Origin: Lachnospiraceae bacterium UBA1201
GTDB taxonomy: Bacteria; Bacillota; Clostridia; Lachnospirales; Lachnospiraceae
Direction of reading: 5' to 3'
Assembly (NCBI GenBank): GCA_002309675.1
Contig: DBXX01000016.1
Span: 1-64,000, forward strand
DNA: 64,000 nt
Below are positions 1-7,806 of the stretch, one piece after another. The first letter of the stretch is position 1, and every line of letters starts with the position of its first letter. Both the position numbers and the translations under genes were made by a program. The notes beneath the pieces are model-generated. The model was not told the DNA's origin. It made no database searches and was given only the letters and a program-made list of their open reading frames with translations.

Positions 1-328
1 TGAGCTTTTCCTGAATGCACACCGCGTTCGATGAAATGAAAGTGCCGCCGGTCGTGTCCTCATCTGTAAATATGCTCTGCATCGCGGAGATCATAGCCCG
101 ATACTCTTCAATCGGGAGATCAGAACCGATCAGATCCAACACCTGCTGCCTAGTCTCTCCGTCTACGGAATCCGCAACAATGGAGAGCAGCATAAGAACC
201 GAAAACGGCGAGAAAACAACATTGTCCTTCGTATCTGCGGTAAAATCACGCATTAAGTCGGCCGCGATTTCATTATATTTGTCTGCGTATTTCTTGATTT
301 GATCTTTTTGAGTTTTTTCAAGTCTCAT
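1..328 (-). CDS. serpin-family protease inhibitor (N-terminal part, cut by window edge)
   Basis: Only the first 109 codons lie in the window; the gene runs off the left edge. The ATG at 328 has a GGAGAT ribosome site just upstream. Reading on gives a helix, then residues NVVFSPFSVLMLLS and a VDGETRQQVLDLIG stretch, which match the start of the serpin fold (the family's N-x-x-F-S-P-x-S signature and the following helix B and C region). Serpins are suicide inhibitors of serine or cysteine proteases; the reactive loop would be near the missing C terminus, so the target cannot be guessed. No signal peptide is seen at this start, which would make it cytoplasmic unless another start is used. It is followed upstream by a macrodomain gene 33 bp away, so the two may be co-transcribed. 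Confidence 0.8.
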   Translation of the reverse strand, partial: MRLEKTQKDQIKKYADKYNEIAADLMRDFTADTKDNVVFSPFSVLMLLSIVADSVDGETRQQVLDLIGSDLPIEEYRAMISAMQSIFTDEDTTGGTFISSNAVCIQEKL

Positions 329-361
329 ACCCGCATCTCCTTTCCTTTGTCAATGAAGCTC

Positions 362-907
362 TTAGGATTGTTCCGGTTTCAAAGTATCTCCTACGATCTC
401 CAGGAGTGTACTTTCACCGATGGCTTTGATCGCATCATCCAATACCGCAAACACGATCTGTATTTCATAATCCCGGTTTGCAGTGATGAAATCTTTGCAT
501 GCCTGAACCGCCTGCCTCCAGGCCTTATCCACCGGATAACCGAATATCCCCGCGGATATCAGCGGAAACCCCACCGAATGCAGTTCGTTCTCTCTGGCCA
601 GAAGGAGCGAGCGCATATAAGCACTGTACAGAAGTTTCGGCTCATTATGATTTCCGCCGGACCACCTGGGACCGACCGCATGTATAACATACTTCGCGGG
701 CAGTTTAAAACCGGGGGTAATAACAGCGGAACCTTCATCACAATGCCCGATCTCCTTACAAGCCATCGTCATTTCCGCCGAACCGGCATCGCGAAAAACA
801 TAGCCGCATACTCCGCCACCTTCCCAAAGGCCAGAATTGGCCGCATTGACGATCGCGTCCGTATCCAGTTTTGTAATACCTATCTTTCGAATCTCTATTG
901 AACTCAT
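362..907 (-). CDS. macrodomain protein (ADP-ribosyl / O-acetyl-ADP-ribose hydrolase family)
   Basis: A 181-residue single-domain protein. Near the N terminus it carries the macrodomain ADP-ribose pocket DAIVNAANS (about residues 17-25) followed by the glycine-rich GGGVCGYVF loop, and later the VGPRWSGG and SAGIFGYP motifs that hold the distal ribose and phosphates. Size and motif order match YmdB-type macrodomains, which remove ADP-ribose from proteins or deacetylate O-acetyl-ADP-ribose. The ATG at 907 follows AAGGATAATAGAG. A promoter candidate at 1020-1048 would give a leader of roughly 100 bases. The downstream partner is the serpin gene. The family is clear; the actual substrate is inferred. 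Confidence 0.9.
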   Translation of the reverse strand: MSSIEIRKIGITKLDTDAIVNAANSGLWEGGGVCGYVFRDAGSAEMTMACKEIGHCDEGSAVITPGFKLPAKYVIHAVGPRWSGGNHNEPKLLYSAYMRSLLLARENELHSVGFPLISAGIFGYPVDKAWRQAVQACKDFITANRDYEIQIVFAVLDDAIKAIGESTLLEIVGDTLKPEQS

Positions 908-1019
908 CTCTATTATCCTTTAGTCTTTGGAAAATCTTTTCAATTCTTGATTTTCTCTCCTGTTTCGGGATTCCATCCGATTGAAAAAAGCCGAACACCC
1001 TATGATCACTTCTCCAATA

Positions 1020-1048
1020 ATCATACCATAATTTCGCCGATACAGCAA
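1020..1048 (-). promoter_or_regulatory. promoter candidate for the macrodomain-serpin unit
   Basis: TTGCTG and TATGAT hexamers with a 17-base spacer, reading toward the macrodomain gene. The rest of 908-1160 shows no convincing gene: the short reading frames here have no ribosome site and no recognisable sequence. Confidence 0.5.
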
Positions 1049-1161
1049 ACCCTTCAAACAGAATTTCCACGCGTCTAATACTGTCCGCAACCTAAAGGGC
1101 AAGTTGAACTACAAAATCCCGCCGTTGATCGCGTGCAACGGCCGTCCCCGGAAGGAAAAAC

Positions 1162-1200
1162 AAAAAAACGCCCGGGATGCCGCAGGGGCATATCCGGACG
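1162..1200 (-). terminator. rho-independent terminator after nadC
   Basis: G+C-rich inverted repeat of about 13 pairs with one or two mismatches, followed on the minus strand by seven T residues and a second T run. It starts 7 bp after the nadC stop and closes the nadB-nadC transcript. Confidence 0.85.
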
Positions 1201-1207
1201 TGTGTGT

Positions 1208-2047
1208 TTAGCTCAACGGCCGCAGGTTTTTCAGTGACAGATCCATGATTGGCGCCGAATGTGTCAGGGCACCGGAGGAAACGTAGTCGACTCCGATCTG
1301 GGCGATGCGCTTCAGGCGTTCTTTGGTTACATTGCCCGAGCATTCGGTCACGGCGCGGCCGTCGATGATGCGGACCGCCTCGATCATGGTTTGATCGTCC
1401 ATGTTGTCCAGCATGATGATGTCGGCGCCGGCCTGCAGGGCCTCACGAACGCCGTCCAGGTCTTCGACCTCGATCTCGATCTTACGAACGAAGGGCGCAT
1501 ACTCTTTCGCGCGCTCGATCGCCGCGGTGATGGAGCCTGCGGCTCCGATATGATTATCCTTCAGCAGAATGCCGTCAGACAGGTTGTATCGGTGGTTACA
1601 GCCGCCGCCGACGCGAACGGCATACTTCTCAAAAGGACGCATGTTCGGGGTGGTCTTACGGGTATCCAGGAGTTTGGTCTTGAAGCCCTTCAGTTCCTCG
1701 ACATATTCATGGGTATAGGTGGCAATGCCGCTCATACGCTGCATATAGTTCAGGGCGGTGCGCTCACCCGAAAGCAGAGCGCGGATATCACCGTAGATCA
1801 CGCCGATCAGCGTTTTGTTCGTGACGAAATCTCCATCCTTAAACGCGGTCTCGAAGCGGGCTGTCGGATCCAACAGTTCGAACGTGCGGACGAAGACATC
1901 GAGTCCGCAGAGGATACCGTCCTGCTTGCAGATCAGTTCGGCGCGGCCGGGGCAGGCTTCGGGCATCACCGCGTTCGTGGAAACGTCCTCACTCGTGATG
2001 TCCTCCTTCAGCGCATTTAATATGTATTGGTCCACATTAACCTTCAT
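1208..2047 (-). CDS. nadC: nicotinate-nucleotide diphosphorylase (quinolinate phosphoribosyltransferase)
   Basis: A 279-residue NadC. It converts quinolinate and PRPP to nicotinate mononucleotide, CO2 and diphosphate in de novo NAD synthesis. Family signatures are DTRKTTPNMR at 128-137, GGGCNHR at 147-153 and LLKDNH at 161-166, followed by the conserved IEVE and MLDN barrel strands. The ATG at 2047 gives the normal NadC N terminus and overlaps the end of nadB by 11 bp, which suggests translational coupling; no strong ribosome site is visible there, and an in-frame ATG at 2065 with GGA upstream is an alternative. Second gene of a two-gene nadB-nadC operon that ends in a strong terminator. Confidence 0.95.
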   Translation of the reverse strand: MKVNVDQYILNALKEDITSEDVSTNAVMPEACPGRAELICKQDGILCGLDVFVRTFELLDPTARFETAFKDGDFVTNKTLIGVIYGDIRALLSGERTALNYMQRMSGIATYTHEYVEELKGFKTKLLDTRKTTPNMRPFEKYAVRVGGGCNHRYNLSDGILLKDNHIGAAGSITAAIERAKEYAPFVRKIEIEVEDLDGVREALQAGADIIMLDNMDDQTMIEAVRIIDGRAVTECSGNVTKERLKRIAQIGVDYVSSGALTHSAPIMDLSLKNLRPLS

Positions 2048-3398
2048 TGTTACACCATTTAACATAGAATTCTTCGTCCTTTCTGCGGATCTCATCCATG
2101 ATGAGTTTCTTCTTTTCTTTGCGGCGCACGTCGCGCGGCGGGTACAAACTGAGGTCGACCGCATTGGCCAGTCTCGTGCCTGTGTATCGCTTCGCGTCGA
2201 GCTTCTCCTTCTTTTTCTCTGCGATCAACTCCGCCGTGTGCTTCGCGAATACCAGACTCTCGAGCAGGGAATTGCTGGCCAGGCGGTTCGCCCCGTGCAC
2301 TCCGTTGCAGGCGGTCTCGCCGATGGCATACAGGTTCGCCATCGAGGTCTCGCCACAGATGGACGCGCGGATGCCGCCCATCAGGTAGTGCTGCGCCGGT
2401 GTCACGGGCACACGATCCTTACAGAGGTCGTAGCCCTCATCCAGGCAGGCTTTGTATATGTTCGGGAAGCGCTTTGCGCACTCCTCGCTCGTCATATTCG
2501 GCATTGTTATATAGACATGGTCGGTACCGGATTTGATCATCTCCCGGCGGATGGCGTCCGCCACCACATCGCGCGGAAGAAGTTCATCGACAAAACGCTT
2601 TCCCGCCTCATTCAGAAGGATGGCGCCCTCGCCGCGCACCGATTCGGAGATCAGGAACCGCCGTCCGACCTTTTGTGAATACAGGGTCGTCGGGTGGATC
2701 TGAATATAGTGGATGTTTTCCAGTTCGACATTATACTTCAAGGCCAATGCGAAGCTGTCCCCGGACACATGGTGGAAATTCGTCGTATGCTTAAACAGGC
2801 CGCCGATGCCTCCGGTCGCCAGTACGACCGATCCCGCGGTAAATGTCCGGCGGGCGGAAACATCGTCCATGGTCTCCGTGACGACGCCGTAGCAGACATT
2901 GCTCCTGACCAGCCAGTCGATCATGTTCTCATATTCCAGAACCGTGATGTTCCTACGTTCGCGCACGCGGTCGATCAGCGTCTGCGTGATCTCCTTACCG
3001 GTCTCGTCCGTGTGGTGCAGGATACGGTTGATCGTATGCGCGCCCTCGCGTGTGTAATCATACTCGCCGTCCGGGTTCTTATCGAAGGATACGCCGTAAT
3101 CGATGATCTCCTTCATGATCTCCGGCGAATCCTGGATCATGACCCGAACCGATTCGGGGCGGTTTTCATAGTGCCCCGCGCGCATGGTGTCCTCGTAATA
3201 GCAGTCGAAATCCTCCTGCGTCTGCAGCACGCAAATGCCGCCCTGCGCCAGATAGGAGTCGCTGTTTTCCATTTTATCCTTCGTGATCATCAGTACGGAG
3301 AGCTCCTGCGGACAGGACAATGCGAAAAAGCATCCGGCTGCCCCGGTCCCGACGACGATCACGTCATAGTGCTTTCTAAGTTTCGGCTTGTTGTTCAT
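2037..3398 (-). CDS. nadB: L-aspartate oxidase
   Basis: A 453-residue flavoprotein that oxidises L-aspartate to iminoaspartate, the first step of de novo NAD synthesis. The FAD dinucleotide motif GTGAAG is at residues 17-22, and the REGAHTINRILHHTDETG substrate/flavin region and the C-terminal GIRASICGETSMANLYAIGE stretch of the succinate dehydrogenase/NadB flavoprotein family are present. It is shorter than the roughly 530-residue enterobacterial enzyme, lacking most of the C-terminal helical extension. ATG 3398 with AGGTG upstream is preferred over the in-frame GTG at 3407. No nadA is seen on this side of nadC or upstream of nadB, so quinolinate synthase must be encoded elsewhere. Confidence 0.95.
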   Translation of the reverse strand: MNNKPKLRKHYDVIVVGTGAAGCFFALSCPQELSVLMITKDKMENSDSYLAQGGICVLQTQEDFDCYYEDTMRAGHYENRPESVRVMIQDSPEIMKEIIDYGVSFDKNPDGEYDYTREGAHTINRILHHTDETGKEITQTLIDRVRERRNITVLEYENMIDWLVRSNVCYGVVTETMDDVSARRTFTAGSVVLATGGIGGLFKHTTNFHHVSGDSFALALKYNVELENIHYIQIHPTTLYSQKVGRRFLISESVRGEGAILLNEAGKRFVDELLPRDVVADAIRREMIKSGTDHVYITMPNMTSEECAKRFPNIYKACLDEGYDLCKDRVPVTPAQHYLMGGIRASICGETSMANLYAIGETACNGVHGANRLASNSLLESLVFAKHTAELIAEKKKEKLDAKRYTGTRLANAVDLSLYPPRDVRRKEKKKLIMDEIRRKDEEFYVKWCNNEG

Positions 3399-3447
3399 CC
3401 AAAACACCTCATCCCTTTCGGCATATCCATTGCGTCATGGTAACGTT

Positions 3448-3476
3448 ATCATGCCACGAACCGTGGGAAAAGTCAA
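3448..3476 (-). promoter_or_regulatory. nadB promoter with palindromic operator candidate
   Basis: TTGACT and CATGAT with a 17-base spacer. The spacer contains the perfect inverted repeat CCACG-GTT-CGTGG (plus-strand 3454-3466), directly next to the -10 box, a place where a bound repressor would block RNA polymerase. It would give a leader of about 40 bases before nadB. The NAD-related role of the palindrome is inferred from position. Confidence 0.55.
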
Positions 3477-5590
3477 GGGAATTGCAGGAGTTCATTTTCC
3501 ATGCAGAATTTGACGCTTAGCGAAAGTTCCTTCTTCGGAGCGGCAAATGCGATCCGGATCTTATCCCCGTCGACCGACAGGACCGTTCCCTCGCCATAGG
3601 CGCGGTGCAGTACCCTCTGTCCTGCGGCGAGTCGCTCCGCCAGTAAGATCGTCTCCTCCAGATAGCGGGACTTCTTTTGCTTCTTTCCGTAGCGCTTCTT
3701 AGGCCACAGCAGATAGAGGCGGTCCTTTGCGCGCGTGATCGCCACATAGAACATGCGGCGTTCCTCCTCCAGTTCCTCCGGCGTTTCGCTTTTGATGTAC
3801 GGGGTCACGCCCTCCACGGCATCGATCACGAAAACCGCCTGAAACTCTAATCCTTTTGCGCCGTGAAATGTCATCAGCGACACACTCTCCTGCTTTTCAG
3901 ACTCCCTGCGCTTCTTCTGCGCTTCCGCCTCCTGACGCAGTTCCTCGATATGGTCGTTCCAGTCACCGAAGGTCTCGAAATGCTTCGCGGCCTCCAGCAG
4001 TTCGTTCAGCACGTCGGTGTAAGCCTCTGTCTCGAGACCACGCTCCCGCGCCTGCTCCTCCAGATATGCCTTATAGCCGACCATATTGGCGATATAATGG
4101 ACCGCCGCATACGGCGTCATGGCCTCACGGCTGCGGTCACCGCCGATCATGGCCAGATCCCGCTCCATATCCCGCAGATACGTGTGCATGTAAGGATAGG
4201 CCGCCGCCCGTTCCCGTAATTCCTCAAAGGTCACATCCTGCGATGATAGAACATCGCGGCGAATGTACCGCTTGGGACGGTTCATGATCTGCAGAAACAT
4301 CGACCGGCGCATGCAGCGCTCCAGCCGGTACTGGTTCGCCAGCTTCACATAGGTAAATACATCCCGTGTGATCCAGTGATCGTACAGTCTGGGGTAGGCA
4401 TCCCGCACATAATAAGGGATGTCCGCTCGCATCAGGATCTCGGTGATCGGCGAAGCGAGCACGTTCGTACGGTACAGAACCGCCATCTCACGGTACGGCA
4501 CGCCTGAGTCCCGAAGTTTCCGGATCTCCTTCAACAAATAGTCGCGTTCCTGCTCCTGGTCATCGAACGCGCGCACGGAGATCGCATTTTCCTCTCCGAT
4601 CTGCGCTGTGATCCCATCCGCGTCCGAGCGCGAAGCCTTGATGTCCTTTGCATAGCGCTTCTCATTGTGCGAGATCAGCATCTGCGAGGCCGTAATGATC
4701 TCGGGAACGCTGCGGAAATTATAATCTAGGGTAATGATTTTCCCATCGGGGAATTCCTTCTTAAACCCGAGCATGATCTCCGGCCGTGCCCCGCGAAAAT
4801 GATAGATGCTCTGATCGTCATCTCCTACCATCATCAGGTTGCGGTGCTTCGCCGCCAACATACGCAAGGTCTCATACTGCAGGCGGTTCGTATCCTGCAT
4901 CTCATCGACGAGCAGATAACAAAACCGCTCCTGCCAATGCGCCAGAATGTCCGGGCGCCCTTTAAGAAGCTCGTAGCACAGAACGCACATATCGTCAAAA
5001 TCGACCAGGTTTTCTTCCCGCATACGTGCCTGATACTGCTCGAAAAAAGTACGGAACACCGTGTCCGGACAGCCGGAAACGTGAAACTCTTTGATGTTCG
5101 GCACCCGCTCCTTACCGTCCGGGCCGAAACGCCCGTCGAACGCGAGATACTCCTTCGCCCGTCCGATTCCATTGGCCAATGTCAGAAAGAACTCGGTCGG
5201 ATCCTGCACTTCGTAGGATATGGAGGCCAGGATCTCGCGGAAGATCTCTCTGCGCTTTCCCTCCCGCAGGATCTGCTCCGCGCGAAAACCATAAGCATTT
5301 CTAAGTATGTAAAAGAACACCGAGTGAAACGTTCCGAACCGCACGTCCTCGCCATGCTTCGGACATAATGTGGAAAAACGCTGCCGCATCTCATCTGCAG
5401 CAGCGTTCGTAAAAGTGATCACCAATATACTTGCTGGATCGACCTTCCACTGTTCTATCAACGCCTTCACCCGTCTGGTAATGACAAATGTCTTACCGGC
5501 ACCGGGGCCCGCGAGCACCAAAAGCGGTCCATCCTTATGCAGGATTGCTTCCTTCTGGCGCTCAGTCCCCTTCATTTCTAATGAATTCAA
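3473..5590 (-). CDS. UvrD/PcrA-like ATP-dependent DNA helicase
   Basis: A 705-residue superfamily 1A 3'-5' helicase. All motifs are visible: Q motif region TERQKEAI, Walker A GPGAGKT at 28-34, motif II VDEMQD near 231, motif III GDDDQSIYHFRGA near 257, motif IV LDYNFRS, motif V MTFHGAKGLEF near 580 and motif VI YVAITRAKDR near 618. It ends with a short C-terminal segment like the UvrD tail. The start is a TTG at 5590 with AGGAGG at proper distance; the next ATG (5575) has none. The TTG overlaps the stop of the upstream ydcF-like gene, so translation is probably coupled. Role: unwinding in repair or replication restart. A housekeeping PcrA may exist elsewhere, so no symbol is given. Confidence 0.93.
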   Translation of the reverse strand: MNSLEMKGTERQKEAILHKDGPLLVLAGPGAGKTFVITRRVKALIEQWKVDPASILVITFTNAAADEMRQRFSTLCPKHGEDVRFGTFHSVFFYILRNAYGFRAEQILREGKRREIFREILASISYEVQDPTEFFLTLANGIGRAKEYLAFDGRFGPDGKERVPNIKEFHVSGCPDTVFRTFFEQYQARMREENLVDFDDMCVLCYELLKGRPDILAHWQERFCYLLVDEMQDTNRLQYETLRMLAAKHRNLMMVGDDDQSIYHFRGARPEIMLGFKKEFPDGKIITLDYNFRSVPEIITASQMLISHNEKRYAKDIKASRSDADGITAQIGEENAISVRAFDDQEQERDYLLKEIRKLRDSGVPYREMAVLYRTNVLASPITEILMRADIPYYVRDAYPRLYDHWITRDVFTYVKLANQYRLERCMRRSMFLQIMNRPKRYIRRDVLSSQDVTFEELRERAAAYPYMHTYLRDMERDLAMIGGDRSREAMTPYAAVHYIANMVGYKAYLEEQARERGLETEAYTDVLNELLEAAKHFETFGDWNDHIEELRQEAEAQKKRRESEKQESVSLMTFHGAKGLEFQAVFVIDAVEGVTPYIKSETPEELEEERRMFYVAITRAKDRLYLLWPKKRYGKKQKKSRYLEETILLAERLAAGQRVLHRAYGEGTVLSVDGDKIRIAFAAPKKELSLSVKFCMENELLQFP

Positions 5591-6489
5591 GTTGGATCTC
5601 CTCCTTCAAGAAAATCGCTCTCATCGTAATAGTAAAGATCATCGGTATCATTGCCGTAGCCATCGAGCGAGATCAGGTCGCCCATCTCCTTTGCGTTCGG
5701 CTGAAACATCGAAACGAAGAAATCCTTACAACGAGCCAACACCTCACGTGCATCGCGAACGAGCTGTCCATTATATTTTGTTTCGTCGCAAACACCGTAA
5801 GCTTCGATCTCTGCCAGTTTCGCATCGTAAAGCGCACGGTACATATGATACTTCTGCGTGACCACGATCATCTTCTTCACACCGTAGATGCGCTCTGCAC
5901 GCTTCATCGACTCGTAGGTCGAATATCCGGCATGATCCAGATAAATGTCATCTGCCGGTACGCCGTGGTTCACCGCGTACATCTTCATCGCCATGACTTC
6001 ATTGTAGTCCGGGCGGCTGTGATCGCCGCTCATCAGAAGTTTACCGCAAACGCCATCCTTATAGAGGGCAATGCCCACGTCCAGACGTCCTTTAAGCATC
6101 GGCGAGGGTTCATTATCCCACAGGCCGCAGCCCAGGATCATGATACAGTCATACTCGCCGTGCTCTTTCGCTTCTTCGGCCTTGATGATGCTGCTCATCG
6201 GATACAGGATCACGATCAGATTGAGCACAACGACCGCCAGGATCGCTGCGGCAAAAAGAAGCAAACATATCTTAAGCGGACTGCGTTTCTTTTTTTCAAC
6301 TGCTTTGGAGGCCGAACTGCGGCGTCCCCTGCTGCGGGTCGAAGATGACGAACTGCGCGTCGACGACGAGTTGTGCGTCGTGGACCTTCCGGCAGTAGAT
6401 CTACTCGTTGTGGATGTACTGCGGCCGGAAGCTGCCCGGCTACGTGAACCGGATGATTTTTTTTTCTTTCCTTTTTTCTGTGAAGCCAT
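5587..6489 (-). CDS. YdcF/SanA-like DUF218 membrane protein with Ser/Arg-rich N terminus
   Basis: A 300-residue protein. Residues 1-70 are low-complexity Ser/Thr/Arg/Lys, strongly basic; 71-96 form one membrane helix; the rest is a DUF218 (YdcF/SanA/ElyC) domain with its MILGCGLW start, SGDHSRPDYNEVMAMKMYA, DHAGYSTYESMKRA and VTQKYHMYRALY motifs. These proteins act at the cell envelope in poorly defined roles (vancomycin permeability in SanA, envelope carbon metabolism in ElyC). The DUF218 domain is expected outside and the basic tail inside. ATG 6489 with AGAGGG upstream is used; a TTG at 6513 lies in a GGCCGGC repeat and is less likely. Middle gene of a three-gene operon, its stop codon overlapping the helicase start. 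Confidence 0.85.
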   Translation of the reverse strand: MASQKKGKKKKSSGSRSRAASGRSTSTTSRSTAGRSTTHNSSSTRSSSSSTRSRGRRSSASKAVEKKKRSPLKICLLLFAAAILAVVVLNLIVILYPMSSIIKAEEAKEHGEYDCIMILGCGLWDNEPSPMLKGRLDVGIALYKDGVCGKLLMSGDHSRPDYNEVMAMKMYAVNHGVPADDIYLDHAGYSTYESMKRAERIYGVKKMIVVTQKYHMYRALYDAKLAEIEAYGVCDETKYNGQLVRDAREVLARCKDFFVSMFQPNAKEMGDLISLDGYGNDTDDLYYYDESDFLEGGDPT

Positions 6490-6537
6490 ATTCCCTCTTG
6501 TTTTGCCGGCCAATGCCGGCCTGTTCTATAATCTATA

Positions 6538-7665
6538 TTACTGCGTTTTGGTGATCCGAAGCGTTCCATGCTCTGCATAATAGTCGAGCAGCGCCTCTAC
6601 GACACGATTGTAACTCCGCCGGCCGTCTTCCACTCCCTGCAAGACCAGGGTCGTATCATAGACCGTGTTCTGCACATTGTTCACGACCTCCGTCGGAATG
6701 ATCACTTCGTCCTCGTGTTCCTCCCAATAGTTATCCTCGTGGTAGCGGTACAGATCACTCCAAATGGTATCTACAAATCGTTTTTCCACTTTTTTCGCCC
6801 GGTCCTTATAGTCGGACCCCACCTGTTTGATTCCTTCAAGCACGTACTCGATGATTCCCAAATAACCGGAATAGCGGATATCGGGATTTTCCGAATTGAT
6901 CGCGGCCATAAAGCCGAAGAAATTCGCCTCATCTTCCCGGATAATGCCTCTCGTATGCGTCAGTTCGTGGCAGTAGCAATATGGCAGGACCGCATCGACC
7001 AGATGCGCATTGACCGTCGCCTCCTCAAACATGGGCATGTAGATGCCCAGTGTCCCGCTCTGACTCATGAAAAGCGAAAAATGGATCTTCTTTACGTCCG
7101 GATAATACCCCGAAAGTTCGGGAAATGTGTCGGCAGCAGCCTTCATGGCCTTAGGGATATCCTGCTCGAAATCGGTCGAAAACCGGAAGTAACCGCCTTC
7201 ATCCCGCCGGATCTGCGGCTCCAACGCTTCCACCTCATCGGCGATCTCCTCCAGCATGGATACATACGTCTCATCCGAGCGGTCACTGACGGACAGATAG
7301 CGTTCCAGGGCCGGCGTCGTTCGATACAGCGCAAACCAGTGGAAATTCAACAGCCAGAGTGTGATGCATGCGATCCAGGCCATACACCTTCCGTATAACT
7401 TCAGCCCGTGCAGGCGAATCTTCTTTACGAAGATCAGGGCCAACGAAACCAGAAGTCCCAACACGAGCACGATGACCACTGCAACGATGTACCATTCACC
7501 CAGTGAAAACGGGAACAGGTCGGAAAACCGCATCCAAAGCTGCGACAACGGGCGGTAGACAAGCGAAACGTAGGCATTTGCCAGCGGGCGGATCCACATG
7601 AAAAGCAGGTAGCAAACAGCTATAAAAGCATATAAACTTAGCAGGATCTTCGTAGATCTTTTCAT
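6538..7665 (-). CDS. DUF3810 membrane protein with metallopeptidase-like HELTH motif
   Basis: A 375-residue protein. Three N-terminal membrane helices (about residues 7-25, 58-80 and 95-113) precede a large domain carrying CHELTH near residue 232, a HExxH-like zinc motif, followed by REDEANFFGFMAA, whose Glu could be the third metal ligand. This is the DUF3810 family, widespread in Clostridia and thought to be membrane-bound zinc proteases without a known substrate. The ATG at 7665 follows GGGGG at good distance. First gene of an operon with the ydcF-like and helicase genes, driven by the promoter at 7728-7756. Confidence 0.88.
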   Translation of the reverse strand: MKRSTKILLSLYAFIAVCYLLFMWIRPLANAYVSLVYRPLSQLWMRFSDLFPFSLGEWYIVAVVIVLVLGLLVSLALIFVKKIRLHGLKLYGRCMAWIACITLWLLNFHWFALYRTTPALERYLSVSDRSDETYVSMLEEIADEVEALEPQIRRDEGGYFRFSTDFEQDIPKAMKAAADTFPELSGYYPDVKKIHFSLFMSQSGTLGIYMPMFEEATVNAHLVDAVLPYCYCHELTHTRGIIREDEANFFGFMAAINSENPDIRYSGYLGIIEYVLEGIKQVGSDYKDRAKKVEKRFVDTIWSDLYRYHEDNYWEEHEDEVIIPTEVVNNVQNTVYDTTLVLQGVEDGRRSYNRVVEALLDYYAEHGTLRITKTQ

Positions 7666-7727
7666 ATCGAATTACCCCCTTTCCATACGATCTGCTGCGC
7701 ATCCTACGCCCCCGTTCCGACAATACG

Positions 7728-7756
7728 ATTGTACCATATCACACCCCGAAAATCAA
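7728..7756 (-). promoter_or_regulatory. promoter of the DUF3810-ydcF-helicase operon
   Basis: TTGATT and TACAAT with a 17-base spacer. The -35 box lies only 2 bp from the terminator of the preceding transcription unit. Confidence 0.7.
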
Positions 7757-7757
7757 G

Positions 7758-7800
7758 AAAAAAAGCCGACGGCCAGGGATTTTACGCCCTGTCCGTCAGC
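7758..7800 (-). terminator. terminator of the carbohydrate-binding lipoprotein gene
   Basis: Inverted repeat of about 14 pairs with one mismatch, an A+T-rich loop and seven T residues on the minus strand. The plus strand also ends in five T residues, so it could work both ways. Confidence 0.85.
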
Positions 7801-7806
7801 TTTTTC

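Noticed and set aside
756..1102. Short minus-strand frames after the macrodomain start
   Set aside because: No ribosome site; they overlap the macrodomain gene or its promoter and show no family.
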